Positions 46,001 through 56,060 of a stretch of 64,000 nt of DNA are shown here, piece after piece. Position numbers and translations under genes: made by a program. Origin of the DNA: Sarcocystis neurona (taxonomy: Eukaryota; Apicomplexa; Conoidasida; Eucoccidiorida; Sarcocystidae). Location of the stretch: assembly GCA_000727475.1 (NCBI GenBank), contig KL647288.1, positions 5,268,320 through 5,332,319 of the forward strand, in the 5' to 3' direction. The number at the start of each line of letters is the position of its first letter. Position 1 is the stretch's first letter. The notes under the pieces were generated by a model, which was not told the DNA's origin, searched no databases, and saw nothing but the letters and a program-made list of their open reading frames with translations.

Positions 46001-48165
46001 CTAAACATGCTTCTGCTGCTGGCGCTTCTTCTGTGGTTGGCCACTGCCTTCTGCCGCATTAGTGGGCTCCTCGTGTTGCTGCAACTGCTGTTTTCTCTTC
46101 CGCTGACCCTTCCGGATATCGGCTGCTGCTGCTGTGGAGCGTGGAACTGCTGCTGCGGTTGCTTCCCACAAGGTGCTGCTTGCCATGCCAGAAAAGCAGT
46201 CGTAGAGCTGCTGTTGCCTTCGCTGTTCCACTGCTGATCTCGTTCCTGCTGCAGCTGTTGCTCTTCCTTTACCGGCCTCCACGCTGTTCGACGACGTGCT
46301 GCTCTCGCCGGCGCATGCGTGTGCGTCTACAAAACAACTCTGCATGCAGTAATCCTATCCACCCGAGCGGATAAGATACTACGCAGTGTAGCCTCCTTAT
46401 CATCCAGAACTACTTCTGCTCCGCCGTGACCCCTCCCACGCACTGCTCCGACCGATGCTGCCGGTCCTGTTGTTCCTGCCGCCCGCTTTCTCCGTGCCCT
46501 GGTATCGCTGCTGCTGCTGCTCGCCTGACTGCTGCTGCACCTGGCCTGCGTGTTGCTGGCGCCACACGTGGCCTGCTTGTTGCTGCTGCTGCACCTGGCC
46601 TGCGTGTTGCTGCCGCTACACGTGGCCTCCTTGCTGCTGCTGCACCTGCCCTGCTTGTTGTGGCTGCTGCACCTGGCCTGACTGTTGCTGCTGCTGCCCC
46701 TGGTCTGCCCGTCGTAGCTGCTGCACCTGGCCTGCCTGTTGGTGCTGCTCCACCTGCCCTGCCTGCTGTTGCTGCTAGTGACGCACGTCTGGACGGTGTT
46801 GCTGCTGCTGCTGTGGTGACTGCGCTACACCAGGTGGCACTCGCTGCTGCCGCCTTTGTGGCGCGTGTGTCCTACGTCTTGCTCCTACCTCTGCTGCCCC
46901 TACTGATCCGCCGCGCGAACACACGTTGCTTCTATTTGTGGGACGGCCGCAACTGCAGCTCACGCCGCGGCCCGCACTGCGCCGCTGCTGCTGCGTCAAT
47001 CCTACTGCGGCCGGTGCCTCTCCGGCTCTTGGCGCCGCAAGTGACCTCGATGAAATTGACGCTGCTGGTGGCCGTGAGGCTTTAACGAGTGTTCTGGTGC
47101 TTGCAGGGCTGCGTTCGCTTAGCATCGCTGCACCCTGTGGTGCCGCAGATTCCCAGCTGTTGCTGCCTCAGGTGGGAATTCGCTGCTAGCAGGACGTCGA
47201 GGAGCACGCAGTGCACATGGCGGAGGAAGCAGCAGCAGCACGCAAAGCTAGGGAGGCAGAAGCGAACCAAGCGTCAGGCCTCTACCTGGTTCACTCATGT
47301 TTTCCTACTGCTGCAAGGGGAAGCGGCTGCTGCAGCGGGGGCTGGACACACTCCACGGCAATGCGGGAGCACAGCTGCAGCCGCAGCAGTAGCAGTGACA
47401 GTAACGCAGACGATAGAATGAGCTGCACCAGCAACCACGGCTGCAACAAGAGCAAACGCTGCAACACTCAGCAGCCAAGACACGTGCACAGAGACGGGGA
47501 GAAAAAAACGAGAGGAGAGGGGTGCAGGAGCTGCAGACGGGCTCTCGCTGACGGTATTTGCCGCTGAAAACAGGAAGACAGGAACCAAGAAACACGACGG
47601 CACGACAGTAAGAACTGCTCCCACTACTAACAAGGAAGTGAAGCAGCGAGGCCGCCGAGGGTTCTCGCACTGGCCGCCTGCTGCTGCGGCTGCGAATGCT
47701 GCTGCCTCCCTGCCGTATTGCGACTGCTACCCTTCCCCGTTGCTTCTTCTGCGGCTGCGGCTCCCGCTGCTGCACTCCTGCTGCTGTCGAAGTATTTGCT
47801 ACTGCCGTTGCAGGACTACGGTGCTCTGCGGAGTCATCACTACTGCAAGAAGACCGCATTCTATTCAGAAAAATTCCGCTGCTCTTCTGCGGATGTCACG
47901 TGCGCTGCTGCTTGGGGTGGCAGCATGCTGCCGCCACAGCTGCTACGGCGACGACAGCAGCCGCAACAGCAAAGCAGCAGCAGCCGCTGTTGCTGCAGCA
48001 TGGGGGTGGAATAATAATGCGGGAGTGTAGGAACTGCCGACGCACAGCACCGGCACCACTGCATGCGCAGCGGCAGTGGCTACCCCCAGCCACCTTGACA
48101 CAAAGGGAAAGCGCCCTCACTTGCAGCAGATCCAGCCACTGCACATCCTTGCCCCATGCGTCCTG
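46001..48165 (-). CDS. Putative multi-exon low-complexity gene, exon structure unresolved
   Basis: Several minus-strand pieces look coding. At the 5' end a 45-base micro-exon (48165-48121) has strong splice sites. Near 47.6-47.85 kb a piece starting MRSSCSSDDSAEHRSPAT has a GTTAGT donor within it. At 46.78-47.12 kb lies a Gln/Arg-rich ATG ORF. A 30-36 bp repeat at 46.51-46.78 kb is nearly open in all three minus frames. At the 3' end an ATG ORF at 46345-46001 contains VEQRRQQQLYDCFSGMASST. The pieces lie in different frames and I could not phase them into one model. A competing plus-strand ORF (47220-47567, MAEEAAAARKAREAEANQ) is also coding-like. No family is recognised. Confidence 0.3.
46510..46775. 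repeat. Tandem minisatellite, 30-36 bp units
   Basis: At least seven units of CACCTGGCCTGC plus a variable (TTG)(CTG)n spacer are arrayed head to tail. On the minus strand the units read GCAGGCCAGGTGCAGCAG with 2-4 extra CAG triplets. Unit length varies by whole triplets, and all three minus frames are almost free of stops (one TAG in the Gln frame). Confidence 0.75.
48121..48165 (-). CDS. Micro-exon candidate (15 codons)
   Basis: GTACTCTTTTCAG precedes 45 bases encoding QDAWGKDVQWLDLLQ, followed by GTGAGG. Both splice sites match consensus well, and the peptide is rich in Trp and Asp, unlike the low-complexity surroundings. It is too short to stand alone. It marks a minus-strand gene, but its neighbouring exons could not be identified. 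Confidence 0.45.
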
Positions 48166-48657
48166 CTGAAAAGAGTACTTCTGCTCCTGTTCCTGCTGTG
48201 AACCCTGTGGCTATTCTCTCTTCTGCTGCAGCTGCTGTTTCGGCCGTTCTGCCGTGGTTACTGCCACGGGCAACGCGCTGCTACCACCTTGTCATTGCCA
48301 GTGCTCTCTGGGTGCACACGTCGCGCTCGTAGTAGCCGAATGACCTGTTTTATTCGCAAGAACTATGTGTAGCGGGTATACCTGTTGACCACAATACACA
48401 CTAATAGGTTGTTCGACAAAGTCCAACTGAATAGTCTACGTAAATGCTCGCGCAGCTCAGAATGTTAGGAAGAAGCGCGCTCCGGAAAACCTGAGAACAG
48501 AACACCCACCACAGCGGGTACATCGCCAAGACGAATACCAGCACGTACAGCAGTGGCACACATGAAAAATAACAGCATTTGGACCACTGGAAGCTAGACG
48601 CACTAGACCGGAATTGCAGATCTCCTCAGAAGCAGCAGTTCACCAGCACTAGCACCA

Positions 48658-48984
48658 ATGGAAGTAGCAGGAGCCACACCGGTCCAGCGGGGGGATGATG
48701 TGTATTTGCCTCCGACGGCGTGTTCAACGGGCTTCCGTGCTAAAGCAGTGGTCAAGGAGGAGTGGCAGCTCTCGCTGACACACTGGTACTGCTCGTCACA
48801 GGCTCGTGAGTTGCACGACTCTACATGCGGTGCTGCCACGTCCGCATCCACGGAGAAGCGCCACGCTTGTACGCGACTCCTTGAGTCGAAAAACAGCAGC
48901 AAAGAGTGTGTGGCGGGGGTGGGTGAACCAGCAGCAGGGCGGCTGCAGCTGTTGACCAGCAGAAGCAGCATGGGAGAACAGTAA
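48658..48984 (+). CDS. Small hypothetical ORF, 108 residues
   Basis: An ATG in the context ACCAATGG opens a 108-codon frame (MEVAGATPVQRGDDVYLPPT, then VVKEEWQLSLTHWYCSSQAR). The balanced composition and spaced Cys residues look protein-like, unlike the low-complexity shadows. The minus strand over the same bases is also open (48603-49025), with a Cys-rich, partly hydrophobic translation, so strand is uncertain. I see no recognised domain or signal peptide on the plus strand. It may be one exon of a larger gene. Confidence 0.25.
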   Translation: MEVAGATPVQRGDDVYLPPTACSTGFRAKAVVKEEWQLSLTHWYCSSQARELHDSTCGAATSASTEKRHACTRLLESKNSSKECVAGVGEPAAGRLQLLTSRSSMGEQ

Positions 48985-49478
48985 CAGCCAAGTAGTGGCA
49001 GTACTAACACCACAGCTGTTGCCAACTTGCATCATCATCATCATGAGCAGCAGCATACAAGGAAGGACCACGCAGCGGCCTCGTGTGGTTACGAGACTGC
49101 AAATAAGCATGAGTACTTGTGTAGGAAGCGCCTTGACACTCTGTAAGGCGCTGCGGGAGACTGCCAACAGTCATGGTCGCAAGAATAGGAAGCGCCGTGC
49201 CAGTCTGGGCCGCGCTGCAGCCACAACAAACTTAGCGTACGCCAACACCAGAGAACACCGACAGCACTCTGGAGTACAGCGACTGTCTCAGGAGCAGCAC
49301 CGTCCGACACAACAGCATTGACCCGACTTTCATCACGTGTAGCAGCGATATCCCCTTCGTAACAGTGCCAGGTTTCGTGAAGCAGACGCAGTAGATCACC
49401 GATTGCGGCGCCCGGGCATCAAAAGCCTCACTTTCGCGCGGACGCCGTTGCCACAGATCCACCGTATCCCTTGGTGCA
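48985..49478. other. Coding-like fragments, strand unclear
   Basis: On the minus strand, 49450-49240 reads VDLWQRRPRESEAFDARAPQ, then SVIYCVCFTKPGTVTKGISL. On the plus strand, 49140-49320 reads ALRETANSHGRKNRKRRASL. Each is plausible and they overlap, so at least one is a shadow. No splice model was found. Confidence 0.25.
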
Positions 49479-49736
49479 ATGCCACTACGATACTACCTCA
49501 CACAAGTGCGCCAGGCCCGCCTACAACAGCAGCAAGCCGTGAGGAGACAACGCGCTGCATCGCCATCTAGCCAAGGCGCCGCCATGACGGGAGCAGGAGC
49601 AGCAGCTGCTGCTTACACGACAATTTCTGTTGCCTCAGCAGCACCAGCAGCTGCGGGGAGGGTTGTAACGGCAGTCGCTGGAAGACACCGCAGCGGCTGT
49701 AAGAGCACGACGGACATGTACAAGGAGACCCCATAA
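49479..49736 (+). CDS. Small hypothetical ORF, 85 residues
   Basis: An ATG (context TGCAATGCC) opens MPLRYYLTQVRQARLQQQQA, a basic helix with Gln repeats. A poly-Ala segment and a short Thr/Gly tail follow, up to the TAA. The frame is open upstream of the ATG, so this could be a last exon. No domain is recognised, and the antisense frames here are broken by stops. It is more coding-like than the neighbouring fragments, but short. Confidence 0.3.
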   Translation: MPLRYYLTQVRQARLQQQQAVRRQRAASPSSQGAAMTGAGAAAAAYTTISVASAAPAAAGRVVTAVAGRHRSGCKSTTDMYKETP

Positions 49737-51193
49737 TTGCAGGTTCAGTCGTCGCACGCAACTACACATTTAGCCTCCAGCTGCCAGAGACGCAGAAGCG
49801 GCACTCGCTTAAATAGCAGCAGCGCGCGCCCAAGCAGATGATCTCGCATGGGTACTACGTCTCTGCATGGAGCAGCTGTCAATCTACTACGCTCACGTTC
49901 TCACGTATTTCCGCATACGCACTGCTGGTATCGTAGCTATCGAGTCGTATCCTGTTCTTCGTCTTTATAGATGTAGACGTATGGGGATAGGCGTTGTGGG
50001 CACCTGTGGGCATACAGGCATACATATCTGTATGTATGTGTACAGATGCATACACATAGATGTACACACATATATGTGTACAAAAAGCTACAATGTGCAC
50101 CTCAACGTAGACTGTACACAGCCGGCGAGCTGTCGACTCACTTGTAGACAGAGAGAAACCGTGAAGACGGCGCTGGCAGGGCTGGATGACAAAGAGTGCC
50201 TTTTGCGTGTTGAGTGTCTTTCTGCCCTCGGACAACTGCAAAACATCAAGCGGACAGGTCCACCCAATCGCAACTTCAGAGCAACAAGCGCTTACGTTTG
50301 AGTTTGTATACTTTCTTAGTTATTCCTTGACCACGCGTGCATGTCTGCTTCTCGTGGCACACTCTATGTATGTAAACGTCCTCACATACAGAAATACACA
50401 TACATATATAACTGGGCATATCTGTGCATATATATATATATGCCTATACACAACAATGCTTGCAGGTGCATATCCATGCGTGTGCATCTTTGTGTGGAAC
50501 CGCTAAGGCGCAGAAGAAAGTGGATGTGTGAGCGCATCACAGCAAAGCCGTGCCCAAATGCTTCGTCTCGTATGCCTGTCAGACACCTTTCGCTCCTATT
50601 TGTTGTACTTGCGAGGAAGGAGTGTGTCGGCGCCGGCGATTCTTGAGAGCCAGGCGGAAAAAAAATGCATACACCTTCCCACTTGAGTGAACTTCCACAC
50701 GGCTACCTTCGTTGACGAACACAAAAAGTGGGTGCGTTCGCCTGTGCACCTCTAGACTACTGAAGATTCGTGGGGTAGCTTCGCGGTGTGCCGCGCGACG
50801 ATGGGAAGTTACTCTTGTAAACTTGTATATGTGCAACCTGCCCGTGGCAGCGTACTACGCAGAAAACGTTCTACACACATAGATAAAGCGAATAGGTGAC
50901 GTATACTAACATTACACATCCACTTCTCGATTTCGTAAATGCTGCCTGGAAGATCTGGGGTCGTTTGTATGTCGGAACGTGTGTAAGTACACCTGCATGT
51001 ATTAGATACGGGAAGTGCTTTCCACAGAATCTCTCGCACGATGTATGCAAGAACTCTAAGCTACATACTCGTACACACATAGGCGTACCAGTACGGTCTG
51101 CCGGACAGGCGAACTTCAATGATATTTTGTGTTTGGACGTGATTACGCGCGCGTGTCTGCTGGTACACCCTTCAGTGTCTGTCGTAATACTTG

Positions 51194-51237
51194 TACTAGC
51201 AGTGGTAGTAGAAGCAGTAGCAGTAGTAGTAGTAGCG
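51194..51237 (+). repeat. (AGT/AGC)n trinucleotide tract
   Basis: About 14 imperfect AGT/AGC/GGT triplets occur in a non-coding interval. A second tract of the same kind lies at 52786-52844. Confidence 0.8.
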
Positions 51238-51812
51238 GTGACTGGTTTACTTACGAGTGCATGTAAACTGATAAGGCCCATAGGGCGTTTGTAGGAGTAG
51301 AACCATCAATTGTACTGTGTGGCAAAGAATGTGTATATATAGTCACTCGAGCGTATCTGGTGGTAGGGGGTTATATAATTCCTTCAGCAATAGTGGTGTA
51401 TGATCTCTCCACGCATGTCCCTGTAGGTGTAAATCCATTTACTCTCAATAAAAGTGATGCAGCGACTTTCCACGTATGCGTGTGTGTAAGCAGGCATACT
51501 GGTCCTACGTGCCGCTTTCCACGGTAAGTCATATTTTCAGTTTCCTGGCTGAGCACGAATGATCCAGCGTAACCGCCGACATTTGGCTCTCCGTTTAGTC
51601 ACCTGTCAATCGGTGCATGCACAGATGTGGACATCGTAAAACTCTGGTTTCATCACTGTGCTCAAAAGCAGGCTTTACGCGTGTGCCTATGTATATGTAC
51701 ACACGGATACATACACAAATATGCAAGAGACACGTATACACGCATGAACCGGGACACGCATGTATACGTATGTCTAGTCGCAGCAGACGGTTGTGCTACT
51801 CGGTAGTACCAC

Positions 51813-51902
51813 GGAAAGCAACCCTTTCCTCCGTTGGTTTCATAGAGAGTGACTGAGGGAAAATAACCCTTTTCTCTGTTGGTTTCAAAAAGACTGACTT
51901 AC
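51813..51902 (+). repeat. Tandem duplication, about 44 bp unit
   Basis: Two adjacent copies share GGAAA.CAACCCTTT.CT, then GTTGGTTTCA, then AGAGTGACT-like ends. They differ at scattered positions and by short indels, so this is a fairly young local duplication. Confidence 0.75.
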
Positions 51903-52010
51903 GTACGAGGAAAATGCGTGTGTGTCTCCATCTGTTGAGAATCACAAGCGTGCATGATGATGAAGTGGGAAGGCACTATGCAAGCAGGTACGCACGCTCC
52001 AGGTGTTGTA

Positions 52011-52298
52011 CAAAGACAGTTCACATGTGTGTTAAACACAAGGCGTAGGAAGGAAAGCAAGCGTTCACTCGTAGTGGCTTTGTTGTGGTCAGGTTGCATT
52101 CATGCGTGTGTCGGTCTATTTGAAAAGCCTAAGACATGTACATAGGTTAAATATTTATAAAGACAGTTCGCATGTGTGTCAAACACAAGGGGTAGTAGGA
52201 TGGAAAGCAAGCGCACACCCGTACTGGCACCATTGTGAACAGATTGCACTCATGCGTGTGCTGACCTGTTTGAAAATTGTAAGGCACGTATCTGGGTT
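52011..52298 (+). repeat. Tandem duplication, about 148 bp period
   Basis: Copies at 52011-52148 and 52159-52298 match along their length. Both begin AAAGACAGTTC.CATGTGTGT and continue AAACACAAGG.GTAG, GGAAAGCAAGCG, CATGCGTGTG and TTTGAAAA. The spacer is about 10 bases. Divergence is modest, in the range of one difference per several bases at most. Confidence 0.85.
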
Positions 52299-52785
52299 GC
52301 ACAAGTATAAACATAATATGCATACGTACACGTGACCCCCTGTATGGGGCGTCTACGAATACACGTTTTGGGTGCAAATGTGGGTGATTACTGCACAGTC
52401 TCAGTGTGTGGAGGGGATTCATACTGGTCCAGCTTTTAAAACGGGGACACCTAATCTGAATGTATTCGCAGCAACATCGGTAGCTGTGCGTGATTGTTCT
52501 TTCAGAGAAGTGCCGAGAACTGCGCAGCAACACAATTCCCCCCCAGCACCTGAAATATATATGGCTCTCAATCAACCCGCAGTCGACTGCAGGATTAAAA
52601 TTTCACTGTACCCAAAGAGGCATTTCAGACATATATACGCATATATACGTCGTAGACATATATGTGTATAGTGGCGTGTGGCTGTAGACGCAAAATTATG
52701 CTTGGGTAGTTGTATATCGAAAACGATGTACAGATACTTGCTGCAACGTACGCACGCGTCCGTGCAAAATTGCGGGCTAGCAGCA

Positions 52786-52844
52786 CTAATAGTAATAATA
52801 GTAATGGTAGTAGTAGGAGTAGTAGTAGTAGTAAAAGTAGTAGG
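52786..52844 (+). repeat. (AGT/AAT)n trinucleotide tract
   Basis: About 19 triplets of AGT with AAT, GGT and AAA variants. It is the same motif and orientation as the tract at 51194-51237, also in non-coding sequence. Confidence 0.8.
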
Positions 52845-53846
52845 GCTTGGGTGCTGTCGTAGGTCCGGTGCCGGTTAGGGATTCCCCTGTAGTCCGGGAA
52901 GCGGATAAGTCATACGGAGAGACCTGGTTCACTTAACCTGATGCGTCGTTTTACAGTCCAGGTCAGCCGTGGCACTAACAAATGTATAGAAATTCACACC
53001 CCCTGTCCAGAGCATATGAACATCCGTATATGTTTTGCATCGGACGCGGCATTGTCAACATACCCGTCACAGCGTTCAGCTGCACGTGGCTGTTCGTCAT
53101 TCCACATGCTGGTGTCCGTTGTGGCAATTCCAGGCGAGTGCGAACACGTGCACATGTATGCGTATCTATTTACAGGCATTACTTGTGTGTATGTGTACGT
53201 GTCTTCCCGTGTGTGCTTGTATATAAATAGATACAGAGGCGCAAAGGTGGTGCAGATGGAGGTGCTCGCCACACAGAGAGCGACAAGAGGTCCCGACACA
53301 TCCACCTGCCGTTGACGGGCATTTATACCCATACAACTCATTCACATTTTACACCTATACTTCCATATTTATATATGCATACATATACATTAACATGCGT
53401 ACGGTTACACACACAGACGTCTCAGCACAACAGGTGCGGCACACCGCAGACTTCCATCCGACACAGAGATCCACCTACCTATCCAGACTTGTTTACAAAT
53501 AAAGTGCTACAGGTATCTCATTACGGATGGAAGCATGCGTCCAAGTGGACGCACAAGCACATGTGTTGGTACCCTCATGTGTATGTCTGTTCGACCTCTT
53601 TGTGTGTGTGTGTGTGGGTGTGCGCGCGCCCGTTTGGTCGAGTGTCCTAAAGCCCCATCGAGCACAGGTCGTAAACATTCAAGACAAGCGTTCTTTCGCC
53701 CGATATACATCTATATACGCATATGCACAACTACGTTAGATATACGCGTTCCCATCCACGTGTGTGTGGGCAATTGTGCCCACAAAGACGACAGTACACA
53801 CGCGAAGAATTGATGCTAAGCGTGGAGGCGGCTGTCATCATTACCG

Positions 53847-54176
53847 GTGAGCTGGCCAGGCAGAGACCGGATCGAGGAGGGTGTGCAGCTGCCGGATCGG
53901 TGGTTGCGCGAGAAGCCACGGCCCACCGACCAATGTGTATCCCGTGCGATCAGACCAGCAGCAGCAAGACATCGGCAGCTCATCGTGGGCTGCAGAAGAG
54001 TTGCAGCGTACCACCAGCAGCAGCACTGTAGCCGACGCGGCTACAGTCCGACCGTAGAGGGTAGGTGCAGGGGCGGCAAGGGCGGAGCAGCCAGCAGGAC
54101 TGGAACAGCAGCAGCAGTGCATCTAGCACCAGTGTACGTGGCGTGCAGGACGAGGGACGGGGAACAAAAATCCTAG
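53847..54176 (+). CDS. Exon-like open segment without ATG
   Basis: The segment is open for about 110 codons and reads RDRIEEGVQLPDRWLREKPR, then RQLIVGCRRVAAYHQQQHCS, ending at a TAG after RTRDGEQKS. There is no Met, so it could only be an internal or last exon. Just upstream, another frame (MLSVEAAVIIT) runs into GTGAGC, a possible donor of a preceding exon. Downstream, 54.18-54.50 kb is broken in all frames. No family is recognised; it may be a decayed gene. Confidence 0.25.
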   Translation: MSWPGRDRIEEGVQLPDRWLREKPRPTDQCVSRAIRPAAARHRQLIVGCRRVAAYHQQQHCSRRGYSPTVEGRCRGGKGGAASRTGTAAAVHLAPVYVACRTRDGEQKS

Positions 54177-54689
54177 GTAGTGTCCTCGTGTTTGTCGTCT
54201 AGCGGTAGTAACAGGACTTGAGTTTGAGTAGCGGAGCACAGCAGCAACCGCGGGCTGGGGGCAACAAGGCAGCACTCGACGCAGCTGCAGTGGCCCACGA
54301 GTATCAGGACCGGCTGGCAGCCGTGTGCTAGTGATGAGAGAAGCAGTCTGACTGGTGTCTGCAACGGTGGAGCCCTATCACCTCAGCAGGAACCACTTTT
54401 TCACCCACGGAAGCGAGCGGTGATCACCGTGTAGGAGACGACGACCGCACGCCCACAGCAGGCAGAACCGCATGCCAGCACGGCAACGCCGCAGCTGCGC
54501 CAGTTGAAGACACGCAAGAGCCTTCCAACATGGGGCAGACAACAAGAGTCGGGACACTCTTTCGAACAACCTCCTCTTCTGATTTTTTCCGTCCACATCT
54601 CGCAACTAGTTTCTTCTTCGCGCTGCTGTGGTCCCGCTCGTGAGGGTCCCTCGAGCATATTTGCGCGGCAGAAGCCGACAATAGGTTTA

Positions 54690-54791
54690 CAGGGAAACTC
54701 CAGCAGCAATAGCAATGAGCAATCAACAATAGTCGCGTTTCAGGGGAGCTCCAGCATTAGCAGGAAGGATCAGTCAACGGTTGCTGGCTTT
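54690..54791 (+). repeat. Two tandem 51-bp (17-codon) repeats
   Basis: Two 51-base units follow each other exactly. On the plus strand they encode QGNSSSNSNEQSTIVAF and QGSSSISRKDQSTVAGF in one frame. The third-base and conservative changes suggest the frame was or is translated. The surrounding plus ORF (54504-54818) is short and has no recognised domain. Confidence 0.65.
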
Positions 54792-55519
54792 CCCGCAAGT
54801 TGTCTGTGCTTCTTCTGATCTTTTTGGCGTCGTTGGTTGCTGCGACTGTCGCGGCTCGTGTAGCTTTCTTTGTCCTGCCGCTGACCCGCCCGCCGGACTT
54901 GTTGCTCCTAGTATTACTGTGCCTGCTCCTGTGTGAAGCGTACTGCCACAGCCCCTGTCTTCCCACAGTCAAGACTCCGTACCCGTTTCCCGGATTGCCG
55001 GTGCGTTCCGCCGTAGCCGTCATCCCTTGTTGCACTTCTACGCCTACCGTTGCTATTGGCAGTGATGCCTGCCGTGCGGCCGCTGCTGCTTCAGTCTGCG
55101 CCGCTTCCGCTCTACCTCGTCCTGCTGCGCGCCCGCCGTCCTCCTCTCTCTGCTCTCCTATCCCCGGAGCGATTTTAGCCGCAGGAGGGCACCAGCTACA
55201 GCGTCGACCGCAGCAATCACTGCAGCGCAGAGCGGAACAGATGTACGTAAAGTTCTCTATTGTCGATGCATACAGGAACCACAACAGCGTGTTCGTGTGC
55301 CGGTCTAGACGTGTACATAGCCACGTTTTGTAGGTGCTTAGAAATACCTTCCCCACATACATACATGTGTATGCATAGAGGAAGCCAAAGAACAAGAGAG
55401 AGATGGATGCAGCGTACGTGGCGGCACCGACTTTGCAGTAGCACGCCAGCAACAGTAGCAGCAGCATCACCGACAATAATGCCTGCTGCCTCTTGTGTGG
55501 AAGGTTCTTCTCGGTGGCT
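54757..55519 (-). CDS. Putative 3' end of a split gene (two exons)
   Basis: Last exon 55219-54757: GCGCTGCAG acceptor, then DCCGRRCSWCPPAAKIAPGI, a charged Ala/Glu/Arg stretch, TVGRQGLWQYASHRSRHSNT, a basic tail, and a stop. Proposed preceding exon 55519-55365: CTTTCTCTTCAG acceptor, then SHREEPSTQEAAGIIVGDAA, a hydrophobic stretch, and a donor AT|GTATGT. Phases match (phase 2). The combined fragment of about 205 residues has a possible membrane helix followed by a Cys cluster and a basic C-terminus. Exons further upstream (above 55519) were not resolved. No family is recognised. The last 35 bases overlap the 17-codon repeat on the other strand. Confidence 0.35.
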
Positions 55520-55574
55520 CTGAAGAGAAAGTGTAGAAACAGAACAGTGCCTAGTTGGTGCTGCTCAACGTCCT

Positions 55575-56060
55575 TTGGTCCCACCAGCGTTAGTAGCAGG
55601 GACAGCGGCCGGCTTGACAGCAGCAGCTGCGCACAGCGGTGGCGTCGGCAGCAGCAGCAACAGCAGGCGTCTCACTAGCGGCCGACCCGCGAACACAGGA
55701 GCGTTAAAGAAAGTAGCGCGAGCCGCGGCAAGGACACTAGCTGCACTAGCTGCAGCAGCAGGGCGGACTGGGCGGCCCCGGCGCCCACGAGGAGAGCAGC
55801 AGCAGCAGAATCTCCCTTCGCGCAGACAGAGCCTAAGCGTCGACAGCAGCGGCAGCGGGTGCACGGATTGTCTTTCTCCAACAGTAGAAAAACATTTTCA
55901 ACCCGCAGCTTTTTCGTCACATATAGCAGCTGTCTCCTCAGCAGACGCGGCGATCCCTTCTTTCACGCAGCAGCAGGTGCAGCAGCTGCCGTGTAGGCGC
56001 CGTCGTGTGCAGCAACAGCGGAAGCATGAGTGTCATTCCCAGCAGCCCTTGTGGCTGTAA
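55575..56060 (+). CDS. Coding-like ORF upstream of the ALKBH4-type gene
   Basis: Open for about 160 codons, without an in-frame ATG. It starts Ala-rich, then reads RTGRPRRPRGEQQQQNLPSR, then SPTVEKHFQPAAFSSHIAAV, ending 34 bases inside the downstream gene in another frame. It could be a 5' exon of the ALKBH4-type gene, the last exon of another gene, or 5' UTR. The composition is natural on this strand. Minus-strand readings here are Leu/Cys-rich shadows. Confidence 0.25.
   Translation: MVPPALVAGTAAGLTAAAAHSGGVGSSSNSRRLTSGRPANTGALKKVARAAARTLAALAAAAGRTGRPRRPRGEQQQQNLPSRRQSLSVDSSGSGCTDCLSPTVEKHFQPAAFSSHIAAVSSADAAIPSFTQQQVQQLPCRRRRVQQQRKHECHSQQPLWL

Larger units (their letters stand above)
49740..53800. 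other. Gene-poor interval with simple repeats and small duplications
   Basis: No frame exceeds about 145 codons and the translations are Tyr/Ile/Val/Cys/His-rich readings of TGTATAC repeats. The interval holds TA/CA tracts (about 50.02-50.09, 50.39-50.45, 52.62-52.67, 53.35-53.42 kb), a TG run near 53.60 kb, two AGT tracts and two local tandem duplications, all listed separately. Confidence 0.55.

Noticed and set aside
46510..46775. CRISPR-like regularly spaced repeats
   Set aside because: Units are contiguous and vary by CAG triplets, with no unique spacers; the genome is eukaryotic. It is a minisatellite.
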